From Allacma fusca (Eukaryota; Arthropoda; Collembola; Symphypleona; Sminthuridae), in NCBI GenBank assembly GCA_947179485.1, contig OX359245.1, positions 77,301,067 to 77,365,066 on the forward strand: a stretch of DNA of 64,000 nt, read 5' to 3'. Shown piece by piece: positions 10,951-21,402 of this stretch (within the stretch, counting starts at the first letter, position 1; each line of letters begins with the position of its first letter). The position numbers were made by a program, and so were the translations under genes. The notes beneath the pieces were generated by a model. That model was given only the letters and a program-made list of their open reading frames with translations. It was not told the origin of the DNA and searched no databases.

Positions 10951-12356
10951 TTAACGCAGCCATCAACCTGTCGAATATTCTTCCACACCACAGAAGGATT
11001 TCCAACACAAGGGAATTCTCTTTCAGTAAAGTATCTGCCGAGAATTTCAGTGTTCCAATATCAAATAAAGACACAAAATTCCAGGACTTCATTTCCAATG
11101 TAAAAGTAACCAACCACTGCAAAAGTCTTCATTTCGTGGAAGATCAAGTGCACATGAAAAATTTAACAAAGTCGGAGCAATTGATTGATACAATTCAAGG
11201 TAAGTCCTCAAATTTATATTATTGATATTCCACTGAATTACAGATCCTCATGCCAATTGATATTTTTTGCCGCAAGTTAAATAAAAAAATGTAGGATACC
11301 GGGATTTAAAGATGGCATTTTTAATCTTGTAGTTCACTCAAACATTGTGGCTTGTTGTTTAAAAGAAGGGCTTGATATTTCTGATAATCCAATTTTAAAT
11401 TGTGATATTACGTTTCTATGACATGACAGGAATGATCAAGAACCCCATGGTTCGGCTGTTTAGTAGAGAAAACTTGACTGGTAAGTGATGGCCAATCTCG
11501 AAGTGTTTATAATATTGGATAAATTAGAATAGTAAAACCATCATTAAAAACTCATTCATATCTGCGTTTAGGATATTTTGAAGATTATCACACCGGCAAA
11601 ACAACCTATAGCCTAAAAGGATGCTACAATACAAAGGTATTGAAAAGAGTTCAATCCGCGGAAACATTTGGTAAATGTATCAGATTGTTCGAAAGTCGGA
11701 ATTGCAGAGACTTGTCCTTGCCAATTTATGGAAGAGGTGACAGAACAAATCTTGCAGTACATAAAATTTTACCAGAGGTTCGCTCGCTTGGTCCTTGCCT
11801 CGAGGATGAATTTATTCACGCATCTTTCGGCGGGAAAGAAAGAAGACACGTAATTAAAAATCCACACTCAAGTTCATTCTTCCCAGACCTAGTTCAATTT
11901 GTAGGTTTCAATCTAAACGAAACATATACCTCAGTGAAGCATTCTTTGAAAATAAATTATGCTCTTGGACCTAAAAACCGGACTGCCCGTATTAATGCTT
12001 ACATTCGTAAAATCGTGATTGCGCAATCCCCAAGGATATCTAACGTGGCCGAAACAGAGTATTATAAGCCGCGTGACAATTCAGATGGAAATGTCCCCTG
12101 TTTCGCTATACCTCTCGTACTTGGTGGACCCGCCAACAAATCATTCAATCTTTTCCCAACAAGCCGATCTAAGTGTGATGATTGGCTTCGATTATTCCCC
12201 ACCACCTTCACCGAACCTAACGAGATTGTTCAATGCAATGTGGAACTCCATTTTATATATGAAAATGACACCAACAGTAGACCTCAATTTATTTTTTATC
12301 ATGTTATCTTAATGCGGGATTTAAAAATGTACTATGGACGTTTTAATAACTACTAA
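10951..12356 (+). CDS. Nuclease-fold-like protein, paralog B (three exons seen)
   Basis: Exons are placed at about 10951-11209 (possibly starting earlier, since the frame is open from 10866), 11430-11480 and 11572-12356. Both introns have GT-AG ends (donors GTAAGT). They fall after the first base of a Gly codon, exactly as in paralog A: DTIQ-G-MIKNPMVRLF...LT-G-YFEDY. The last exon reads FGKCIRLFESRNC, LGPCLEDEF, HVIKNPHSSSFFPDLV and YALGPKNRTARI. Its C-terminal GGPANKSFNLF...DDW...VELHFIYENDTNSRPQFIFY resembles the EssD-like/DNA-RNA non-specific endonuclease fold. The family's catalytic signature is not recognisable. It ends at a stop shortly after YYGRFNNY, shorter than paralog A. A signal peptide or start codon cannot be fixed. 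Function unknown. Confidence 0.62.
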
Positions 12357-12991
12357 TTCATACAGCGAAGATTCTACGTTGAAATTGTTCTTCTAGGACA
12401 ACTAACTTCTTCCTTGACAAGTAATCACTTCTTCTAAATTTTTCTGGAGAAAACAAATGTTAAACCCAAATTATATGATCATAAATGAATATAAATATCT
12501 TATTTTTAATAACTTAATAAATGGAATTTTTAAAAAATTTCTAATAATAAATAATCTGAATAAAGACGTTGAATTATGTTACTGTAAAATGGCGGAAAAC
12601 TCGGTTTTTTCTATACTTATTCAACTTAGGCTGTGTTTGAAGCAGGGCTGGTCATTCGAATCGGAATCAGAATTGGATCGGTATTTCTTTCCTATTTTTT
12701 GGTATTTTTATCGGAATTGGTATTCTTAAATATGTTTTTTCAAGTATTTAATTCCATATTGAATCGAAAAACAATATCTGTATGCGAATCAGTATTCAAA
12801 ATATATTTGAATACGGTGTCCAATGCTTAGATATCCGAAAAATCCGTGAAATATTGAAGTGTGTCTCGTAAATTCAAAAAACAAAGGAGTTCTTTCTCTG
12901 CCATTACATAATTTTTTCAAACTACTCGTTGGAATACAAAATTTGGGATTACGTTTGACTCCACAAAATGACGCAAAGCGACGTAGGGAAG

Positions 12992-13215
12992 CTCATGGGA
13001 ACAGGACCAACCCGGGTATTTGGGTACAGGAACAGGAACAGGTCCAAAATGGGTACAGTTTAAAAGTTCCCAATTGTAACAGGAACAATACAGGTACTTT
13101 TATTTTGTACCCAGAAACCCGTGACCACAGTCACAAACAGGTACAGGAACGAAAGTCGTTCCTGTTTGTGTGTTCCCAATAGGAACAGGTCCACACTGTT
13201 GAATGACCCATATTT
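12992..13215 (+). repeat. Left subterminal repeat array of the autonomous hAT
   Basis: Dense copies of GGGTACAGGAACAGG, CAGGTACAGGAAC and related words, in mixed spacing. A matching set in the same word family lies at 17290-17530. Comparable subterminal words are the transposase-binding sites in Ac and Hermes, so these are likely binding sites for the element's own BED finger (inference). Confidence 0.85.
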
Positions 13216-13439
13216 AAACGTGTGGACCCGGGTACTTGCACGTTTTTGAACTTCGATCATTTCCAAAGCACCAATGAACGCTCGAAGTGAATTTTGAGCA
13301 TGGTCTGAATGTAAGAATGTGAAAATTGTACATACATGGCTATGCATATCATTCGCCATGCTCTTTAGTTGCTTTAAAACTAATCATCGTATTCCTCATT
13401 GAACTTATTTTGCATTAAAGAAATTACTTCAGTTTGAAC

Positions 13440-16400
13440 ATGGATACAGCAAGCAATTCCATTGAAATAAATCTTGATAGTGATCAAAATAGTGATACAG
13501 AAGAAAATGCAAATTCAAAACAGAGGTCTGACGTGTACAGTCATTATAAATATGACAAACAAAATCAAAAATTCCAGTGCAATTACTGCAGGTAGGTTTT
13601 ATTATAATAAAGGTAGTAATAAAAATTAATGATTTAAATTCTAATTTATATTATAGATTGATAGCATTATTATTTCATCTAATCTTACCAAATAATTCTT
13701 TTGCAGCATATTTACTAACGTTATTAAAAAGTATTAATAATTAAATAAATTACGTAATTTAAATATTTTTTCAATTAGGAGCACATTAAAGAGAGATCCA
13801 ACTAATTCCACTGGAAACATTCGAAAGCACTTACGAAGAAAACATCCTGGTGTTCAAATTTCAACCCCAAAATCTAAAGCGGCTGATTTGTCAAAGTTTT
13901 TTAAGCCCAAGGTAAGTGTTACTAATACTCTTGGAATTCCCATTAATGTTAGAGAACTGTAATTCACTAAATAATTAAAAACTACAATGTAATAACTATT
14001 TTTCAAGTTTAATAGTTTCCAATTTCGTTATTGTTCGAACATAAATTCAATTCCTAATAAATAATACTATTTTTTTGAATGTTTATTAACCAAACAATTG
14101 TTACGTTCACAATCATATTTAAAACGTGAAATACAACAATGGTGTTTAGTGCATAAAAATTAGCATTAAAAACTCACATGTATGATTTGTTTTATAGACA
14201 TTTGTTGCAGAAGAATTCGAAAAACATCTTCTGCATATGGTGATAATGACGAATCAACCTATATCCATTGTGTCGTCTTCAGCGTTTCAAGAATATTCTT
14301 GTTATGGCCGACCCATTAATTCCTTAATTAGTAAGGACACACTTAAACGCCGCATTTTTGGCATGTACGACGACGAAAAAGCACAACTCAAAAAGGATCT
14401 CAATGTAAGATATATGATAAAAATATAAACCTGTATGATGTAAGGTCCTAAAATTAAATACAATATAAATACACAAAAATGTATAAAATGTTTTAGGTTG
14501 CCCCAGGAAAAATCTCACTAATTCTTGATTGCTGGACCTCTAAAACCTTTTTCTCGTTTCATGGAATTATTGCTTCGTGGATTTCCGAATCTTGGGAGTA
14601 TAAAGAAACGCTAATTGGAATGGATATCTTAAATGGGAATCATTCGGGAAAAACCCTTGCTGAATCATTATTTAAAGTTATCAATGAATTTGGGATTGCT
14701 GACAAAATACTGGGCGTGACAACGGATAATGCTGCTAATTGTGACACAATGTTTAAGGAATTTGCAAGTGAATGTGAAAACATTGTACGACAACTTTCTC
14801 GCTTTGTAAACCAAATGATCTAGTCATTAATTTTTATTAATCAACTGGATGTTTTTTTTAAATTATAGGGTGTGCATTTTGATACACGTAATCAGCGCGT
14901 GCGGTGTCTGGCACATGTAGTTAATTTGGCATGTCAAGATGCTATTGCCGTTCTCAAGACAATTCGTGTGACTGATGTCGATATTTCTAGACTTAGTGAC
15001 TTCGTATTTGATTCCCAATCGGATGAAACAGATTCTGATACAACAACTTCAGAATCGAGTGAAGAAGAAACAAGTCATTCAGATATTGGAATAGAACCTA
15101 AACAATCTTTATACAGTCGAGTAAGTGTATTAAGGAAAATATAATGTTTTCACGGAATAATATTGCTGTTGCTTTTTAGGATGGTTTCAGTCTCTAGTAA
15201 ATAGACCTGTCCGTACGCCCGTGTGTCCGTACGCACGATAACTCAAAAACTACTAGACCGATTTCAATTAAATATATTATGGACATTTGTGTCAAAGGTA
15301 AGGCTGAGTTCGTATTTGGTTGAAATCGGCGGGATAGTTTTTGAAAAAATCAATTCTTGGAATTTTGGACTTCAAGTGAAATGAAAGTTATATATATCCT
15401 AAATCACTGGATCTATATATGTCAATGAAAGTTTTTGTGAAAATTTCTTAAGTAAATTCTATTGGTTATTGCTTATGTGGCTGAAATTGGCCCGTTTTTC
15501 CTATAAAAATCGGGAATTTCAAAAAATTCACAATTCATCCTACTTTGACGGCGGTAGCTAACGCCACTCTACGTGAAGCCGGAAATTAGCGTAGCTATGA
15601 TTTTTTATTCTAGATTCGAACAGCAATTCAAATGGTGCGCAAATCCGCAGTTTTGCGAGAATCATTTAAAGAGGCATGTCTACTTAAACGAGTAAAGCAC
15701 AAAATGCTAACTTTGGATGCTCCTCATCGCTGGAATTCTACATTTTATATGCTTCAAAGGGTCTCTGAAATGCGAGAGGTTCGTCTATAATTTTATGTAT
15801 TTGAGATATTGACAGTTTTTTTTTCTGGATTTAGCTTATTGCATCTTCTACCAGCTTAATCTGGAACAATAAATACTAATTTAAAACAAAAATGAAATTC
15901 CTTTTTAGCCATTAGATTGTTTGCTTCGAAACCAAAACAAGCTAGCAAGCTTTCAAGTTGCTGAAGAAGAGTGGAATCTAATATCCGAGATGATATTGTT
16001 TTTGAAGGTACGCTAGCTAGTTAGTAGTTAGTATGTTCTAAATACCAAAACGGAGATATTATTTACGTTAGTTATACTTGGATATTACTATTTTAAAAAT
16101 ATTGCATATGTTTTGCTCAGCCATTTCAAGACATGACAATTCAGATTTCCAAAGCTAAATCTCCAAGTATTGCACTTTCGGCTGCAGTGTATATTGAGCT
16201 GTATAACCACCTGGAAACGTTTTCGGTATTAAGTTTTGTTCCCAGCACCTGTCTATTGAACTGTTTTTGATCTCAATTATTCTGGTTTGTAATATTCTTT
16301 CTACCTAGGTCGATAACTGTAGTAGTAGCGAAATAGTTACTGCCGCTGCCGCCGCTTGCGAAAAACTTAATAAATATTATGCTTCTTCGGATGGCCTTGT

Positions 16401-17167
16401 TTATGTAATGGGTTTGTGTACGTACATGGTAATTTTACCTTGCTTGGGCTGGTAAGAACAAATGGATGTGACTAAATGTGCTTTGTTTTTAGTGCTTGAC
16501 CCGAGGTGTAAGTTGGATTGGTATAAATCTGTTGGGATTAGTGCTGATGTGATTAAGGCTAACAAGAAGTAACTATAAAAAATTTAAGTACGTTGATAAG
16601 TACATCTTTGGTAGTTTATACATTTTCAACTTTTTCATTTAGAGTTGCTCTGGAAAACTGGGACCGTTTTTATAAATCTGAAGACGTTTCAATTCCTGAT
16701 AACAACGATGCATCAGATATTCTTTCAACTCAGATGAAGCGATCAAAGCAATCAAAGATGGATGAATTCAGGAAGTATCTTTCCTTACCTGTAGTCGTTT
16801 CTCTCAAAGACAACTCACCATTAATTTGGTGGAAGGTAATACCGAAAATTGAGCAGACACAATTCTGATTAATTCATGCTATCAAAACGATTGTTTTTGA
16901 ACACTTGCGTTTATTTCACAGGAGCAGGAGTGCAATTTCCCGGCAGTAGCTACAATGGCAAGAGATTTCCTTTCAGTATCTGGAACTGGTGTACCTATTG
17001 AAAGAACATTCTCTTTAGCAACAGATTTGCTAGGGCCGAAGCAAATGCTCACCTCTGCCGAGACTATTAAAAGACGTCTTAGTCTCAAGGTTTGGCGTAA
17101 AACCAAATGTGAGGATTACAATTCCAAGAGGATGAAGGCTGTTGCTAAATTAATGTCTATTGAATGA
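13440..17167 (+). CDS. hAT transposase with BED zinc finger, 12 exons, 679 aa
   Basis: Exons: 13440-13591, 13779-13911, 14198-14404, 14497-14805, 14869-15120, 15614-15778, 15909-16007, 16121-16225, 16309-16411, 16493-16568, 16643-16835, 16922-17167. All introns are GT-AG and all phases agree, giving one 680-codon frame including the stop. Residues 30-75 hold a BED finger (C47, C50, H68, H73: QCNYC...NIRKHLRRKH). The RNase H-like core has D175 (LILDCWTS) and D241 (VTTDNAAN), 66 residues apart, much like Hermes. RCLAHVVNL, APHRWNSTFYML and LDPRCKLDWY are further hAT blocks. The C-terminus has the dimerisation domain (LIWWK...MARDFLSVSGTGVPIERTFS), with E625 the likely third catalytic acid. An acidic Ser/Glu stretch lies in exon 5. 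The start is the first ATG in frame before the finger. The protein would cut and paste its element in the nucleus. Confidence 0.93.
15165..15612 (+). mobile_element. Helitron-like insert in intron 5 of the hAT transposase
   Basis: Intron 5 is 493 bp, against about 60-300 for the others. Its middle begins near tctctagtaaatag (15191) and goes on with ccgtacgcccgtgtgtccg, then gataactcaaaaactactag and gaccgatttcaat. This is the style of sequence often seen at the 5' part of invertebrate Helitrons. Toward the right are tagctaacgc and ctacg/cgtag pairs that could form a small hairpin. I could not fix either terminus, so the exact limits and class are uncertain. The intron's own splice sites are preserved. 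Confidence 0.45.
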
Positions 17168-17284
17168 CTGTGTTGTGTACAAATTATTTTTAATAATATT
17201 GTTCGTATTAGTTTTTACACGACGTTGTTGTACTTGAGTCACCACAATTAAATAATAAAAAACATTGAATTTTAAGTTCGTATG

Positions 17285-17535
17285 TTTAAACTAAAGTACC
17301 CGGGGACGCACCCGGGTACTTGCATAACTTTTGGGAATGGGTACACGTTTTGGGTACTTTTCAGGAACGGGTACAATTTCAGGAACAGGTACAAGATTTT
17401 GGATTTGTGAACAGGTACAGGAACGGAAAATTTGTACCTGCAAAATTTTAGCATAGGTCCAGGAACATAAATTTTGTACCTGAATTTATGGGTTCGTGTT
17501 CAGGAACAGGAACAGGAACCAAGTTTTTGTACCTT
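17285..17535 (+). repeat. Right subterminal repeat array of the autonomous hAT
   Basis: Words such as GGGTACTTGC, GGAACGGGTACA, CAGGTACAGGAAC and CAGGAACAGGAACAGG recur up to the right end. They mirror the left array at 12992-13215. Confidence 0.85.
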
Positions 17536-18764
17536 TGCGCTTCCCTAAAGCGACGACACTATTTTTTTTACGGAAATGTATTCGCTGCACGAACTATTCG
17601 ATTCTATACGAACTTAATTCATTTGTCAGTAATCTTCTGATTTTGCAAAGGGGTCTATTTCAGGGAAAAGAGCATGCAGCTCACTTTTTTTACTACTAGG
17701 GTATCACTGAAAAACAAGGTGAATCAACACGTCATATACGGTTATGCTATTTGTGTAGACTAAGCAGTAATGCCTTTATAAAATGGTCTGGAAAGTCCGC
17801 TGGCTTCTTTGCAATCATAATTGCCGAATTTAGACACTTTCTAGCTTTTTAGTTGTAAAGTTACGATATATTTCGGGACTCTAGTACTTGTGGCGTTTTG
17901 ATATTTAATAACTAAAGTATTTGAATTATATTGGAATTCATAGAAAATATTTGAATAAATTGAATTGCAATTTTCATTTTATGAAAAAAATACATTTGAA
18001 TTGGGATTTGAATCCATTAGAATTAATTTTAATCAGAATTATATCCGTATGTTTTGAATACTCCAGCCCTGGTTTGAAGTGAGGTGTTAATTGGCAGCCA
18101 TAAGCTCAAAACGTTTTAGATTATGTAAATGTTATTGCTTATTTAGTTTTAAGCTTTTGAGTCCATAAATGATTTTGCATCGTATATTTCTTTGCAAACA
18201 GTCTTCACTGGGTTAACTCCGAAACCGATGTTCCGCCAGTGTTTCTCTGAACCATGGACTTTTCTACAAAGTAGACCACCGATCCAGCGAGTCTACCGGC
18301 TCAAAGTTCAATCAACGTTCTGACGACTAGTCCTGAAGATGGCTCGGGATGCACCACTCTATTGTAGCCTTTTGCGTAAACTGATTTAAACAAACCAACT
18401 TAGTGATTCTGCGCGCCAGTTAAACACCAGCCTTTGAGCTATTACAATATACCCTTCCTTGAACATGTATTCAATTATAAAGTTCCTGATTTTACAAACA
18501 TTACTCTAAATGTGTGTGCTGTCGCGGTGGTTTGTTTTTTATTGAATTGGGAAAGAAGCATGTCTGTAGCGTGGCTTTGCAAGACCTACCTAAGTTTATT
18601 TTTCAGGTGAACATTCAAACATTACATCAAACAAATACTCGGGGTTTCTGTTACATATTTTGGATCAAAGTAGCACTTCGTCTGATTTGGCAGATTAAAA
18701 CTATCGTACAGACGCGCGCTCGTACAGAATGATGGAAGCTCTACTAATGTTCATTATATCGCAA

Positions 18765-18792
18765 CTAGTAAAAGCCCCGTGCTTCGCACAGG
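18765..18792 (-). mobile_element. Helitron-type 3' terminus
   Basis: On the minus strand the sequence reads CCTGTGC GAA GCACGGG, a 7-bp stem (one G-T pair) with a 3-base loop. After a short spacer comes CTAG followed by T. A GC-rich hairpin a few bases before CTRR-T is the hallmark of a Helitron 3' end. The element would extend to the right on the plus map. Its 5' end is not identified. Confidence 0.5.
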
Positions 18793-19147
18793 AGCAATTA
18801 CTTGCGTAAATAAATAGTGTAAATAATAAAAATGTAAATGGCAATAAATCTCGTATCAAGGTCTGTCGAGAAGGATTAATATTGATATCCCGCTTCGCCA
18901 GGCAAAGTAATCTCATATAAGACGTGAAGTATTAACTGCAAGACTAACAATTCGTTTCATATAGGTAGTTGGCAATTCATCATCAAAATATTATGGAACA
19001 GCTTCCGGCCCACTAAAGTTTTTTCCCAAACTCAATATTGACTATACACGTGGAATTTAACTAATCGCTTGATCAGTTTAATACCAACGTCGTTATTAAA
19101 TCTTGCTGTTGCATCACTGTATGGTGCTTCACCCCTTATTGTTAGTG

Positions 19148-19168
19148 GATCAGCACACCGTGCTGATC
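19148..19168. repeat. Perfect 9-bp stem hairpin
   Basis: GATCAGCAC, a 3-base loop ACC, then GTGCTGATC. The palindrome is perfect and stands out from the AT-rich surroundings. It could be a Helitron-like 3' hairpin or another element end; no adjacent terminus was found. Confidence 0.7.
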
Positions 19169-19636
19169 AAATATGATTTTTTATGTTATTATAATTTGTA
19201 TATAGATCCTTTGTACCGCAATATTGTAACTCAGACAACTAAGCCTCAGACACTGGACGCACCGATTATTTAAAATGAAAGGATTTCATATTAGCGCAAC
19301 ACATTTAACTTGCTATAGTTACTAAAGTCCATGGTTCCTACAAATCCATTTTACATCCTAATGATATTTTTATGGATATAAAGATCAAAACTCTGGATGC
19401 TAAGGCTTGTAATTATTCTTCCTAATAAGAATCCCACACTGATGTGAACAAAGTTCAGTCATTAAAATTCCCCTCTTATCAAATTATTCAGTACTGTAAC
19501 CGAACGTAGTTTTTATCACTACCAGTCTTAATTTAATCCAAATTTGATGATTTATGTCTAATGTTTATAATAATTATGGTTAGCGCTGTTAAGTGATAAT
19601 CTAAAATGGCGTAATATTGCGAGCTTCCAGTATGCT

Positions 19637-19766
19637 CCAAGCAGTTGGTATATGCCGAGAAGAACAGCGAGCTGAGCGAGCTGAAAAACCTCTCCACTGC
19701 GACAGAGTTTTAGCTTTCAGCCCGCTATGCTTCTCGGCTTGTTGTATATACCACCGACTTGCTTGG
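19637..19766. repeat. Imperfect inverted repeat, arms of about 35-44 bp
   Basis: The left arm (19637-19670) reads ccaagcagttggtatatg, then ccgagaagaacagcg. The right arm (19723-19766) read on the other strand gives ccaagcaagtcggtggtata and gccgagaagcatagcg. The loop is about 50 bp. A nearby trio of gcgaaggtttgaatt-like words follows (19800-19860). It probably marks the end of an undefined mobile element. Confidence 0.6.
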
Positions 19767-19999
19767 CTGTATAGTAAATCAGCCGGGAGGGTTTGAATTC
19801 GTGAAATAAGCCGCGAAGGTTTGAATTGTACTACAAACGCGCGAAGGTTTAAATCAACAGAAGTGCTCAATAATAATAAAGGATGTCTTGAACTAGGTTG
19901 CCATATCCTTGCCTGTACTTCTACTGAATCAAATTTGTAGAAATCATTCAAACTATTTACAATTAATCTTAAGCATTTTTTGATATCTGAGTGTATTCT

Positions 20000-21290
20000 C
20001 GGGATGTTTTTATTGGAGGATTAATCTAATTTTCTTTAGTGTATGCTGTTTCTGTTTATGTTTGTGGGTTTGGAAAGGCGTTTCAATTGCTGGAATATAC
20101 AAAAAAGGTAAAAATTAAGTTGACGTGTAAGTTGAAGTTTACTGACACTAGGCAAAAAGGATTTTAGCGATCACTCTTGTTGGTGTAAAGATGGGCCTGT
20201 TGCATATGAGGCAGAGCTTCTGCCGGGGACAGGGACGTCCCGTCGGGACACGGGACGGACCGGGACGGGACGTCCCCGGGGACAAAATAATTGTCCCCAT
20301 GCCGTATTCGGGACGGGACGGGGACAAAAAAAATTGTCCCCATTATATTCGGGACGGGACGGGGACAAAAAAAAATGTCCCCATTATATCGGGGACGGGA
20401 CGGGGACAAAAAAAAATTGTCCCCATTATATCAGGGACGGGACGGGGACAAAACAAATTGTCCCCACTATATTTGGGACGGGACATGCTTTTTGGTCGTG
20501 TATATAACGGGACGGGACGAGCAAGCATAGCAGAACAAGGATAACGTTTCAGCTTTAATGCTCATCAGTAAACTATTCTGTGAACACTATTTCACCTTTG
20601 TAGAAAATGAGGCTTGTTGCTCAAAACGTTCAGGAAGAATCTTGGAGCCACGATTCTATAAATGCGTTTTTTATGTGTTTGATACAAATATTTTTTGTAT
20701 GAAATTTTCCTCATGTTCCGATTTTCAGTATGGGAATGTCGACAACTGTTTTTAGTAATTATCGGGACGGTAAAGGAATTTTGTTCACATTCCACGATTT
20801 TCGGGACCGGGTACAATATTTTTTTTTATTTTGGGGAAGGGACGGGGACAAGGTTGTTGTCCCCATGTCCCGACTTTCGGGACGGGACCGGGGACAACGT
20901 TTTTTAAAAATTTTGGGGACGGGACGGGGACAAGATTTTTGTCCCCATGTCCCGACTTTCGGGACGGGACCGGGGACAACGTTTTTATAAATTTTTGGGG
21001 ATGGGACGGGGACATGGTTTTTGTCCCCGTGTCCCGGTTGTCGGGACGGGACTGGGGACAAAGGTTTTTAAAAAATATCGGGACGGGACGGGACGGGGAC
21101 GGGACAAGAATTTTGTCCCCAACAGAAGCACTGAATATGAGGGAAAATAAATCAAACATATAAATCTGGAATTTGCAATGACATAGTTAAACAATTCGTT
21201 CCTAGTCTTTCCTTGTTCACTGACATACTGCCTCATCTTGTTTGTAATATGTTGGTAATTTCTAAAGTTTCAATTCTTTGTATGATGTTT
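20000..21290 (+). pseudogene. Second gustatory-receptor tail, interrupted by a hAT element
   Basis: The plus strand at 20043-20130 reads VYVCGFGKAFQLLEYTKKVK, matching VSGFGQAFQLLEYTKQIKVE of the copy at 3144-3835. After a short loss the frame resumes with KRILAITLVGVKMG (20158-20195), where the other copy has KRILALTPIGIKMG. A hAT element then interrupts it (20212-21134). The match continues after the element with a stretch corresponding to IYLDFAIRG (21160-21190), and with the 3' flank (cactgacatactgcctc versus cgttgacatgctgcctcc near 3860). The N-terminal two thirds are not seen. It is a gene remnant, tail-to-tail with the ionotropic receptor downstream. Confidence 0.75.
20212..21134. mobile_element. 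Non-autonomous hAT element (GGGACGGGGACAA repeats)
   Basis: A 922-923-bp element. The left end CAGAGCTTCTGCCGGGGAC pairs with a right end reading CAGTGCTTCTGTTGGGGAC on the other strand. An 8-bp duplication ATATGAGG lies at 20204-20211 and 21135-21142, with one extra A at the right junction. Both arms are dense with GGGACGGGACGGGGACAA and its complement (20220-20515 and 20760-21120); the core (about 20530-20750) is AT-rich. Open frames over the arms on both strands are repeat by-products. The insertion splits a receptor pseudogene. Confidence 0.88.
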
Positions 21291-21402
21291 AATACAACCT
21301 AGTGAATTAAGAACACATATTTAACGATTTTATTGCCTCAATTTTTTTTAAATCTAAGTAAGACGCAATGCATAACTTTTAGAAATTTTTGATGTCCAAA
21401 AT

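Larger units (their letters stand above)
12984..17547 (+). mobile_element. Autonomous hAT transposon, apparently complete
   Basis: A 4564-bp element delimited by the inverted ends TAGGGAAGC and GCTTCCCTA and by a perfect 8-bp target duplication AAGCGACG (12976-12983 and 17548-17555). Arrays of GGTACAGGAACAGG-like words lie just inside both ends (about 13000-13215 and 17290-17530). Between them is a 12-exon transposase gene that reads open throughout. The duplication does not fit nTnnnnAn, unlike four of its neighbours. The element is inserted in an older hAT copy and itself holds a Helitron-like insert in intron 5. Intact ends and an open gene suggest recent activity. Confidence 0.93.
12643..18071. 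mobile_element. Outer non-autonomous hAT element, split by an inner hAT
   Basis: The ends read CAGGGCTGG at the left and the same word inverted at the right (ccagccctg, 18063-18071). The inner bases are also loosely matched (TCATTCGAAT versus AGTATTCAAA). A perfect 8-bp duplication GTTTGAAG lies at 12635-12642 and 18072-18079 and fits nTnnnnAn. Its own sequence is 12643-12983 plus 17556-18071, about 857 bp, with GAATCGGAATTGGTATT-like words near both ends and no gene. The middle is occupied by the element at 12984-17547, which inserted later and duplicated AAGCGACG. Confidence 0.9.
18080..19630. other. Intergenic with mobile-element debris
   Basis: No gene seen. Near 18330 the sequence gactagtcctgaagatggct resembles the 3' regions of some retroposons, but alone it is not enough for a call. 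A Helitron-type terminus (18765-18792) and a perfect hairpin (19148-19168) are listed separately. The rest is AT-rich. Confidence 0.45.

Noticed and set aside
18320-18345. gactagtcctgaagatggct as a retroposon 3' end
   Set aside because: A short resemblance only; no further element sequence or terminal feature nearby.
20164-21163. Many overlapping frames on both strands (GTGRGQK/SRPVPNIMG types)
   Set aside because: They are by-products of the GGGACGGGGACAA arms of the hAT element at 20212-21134.
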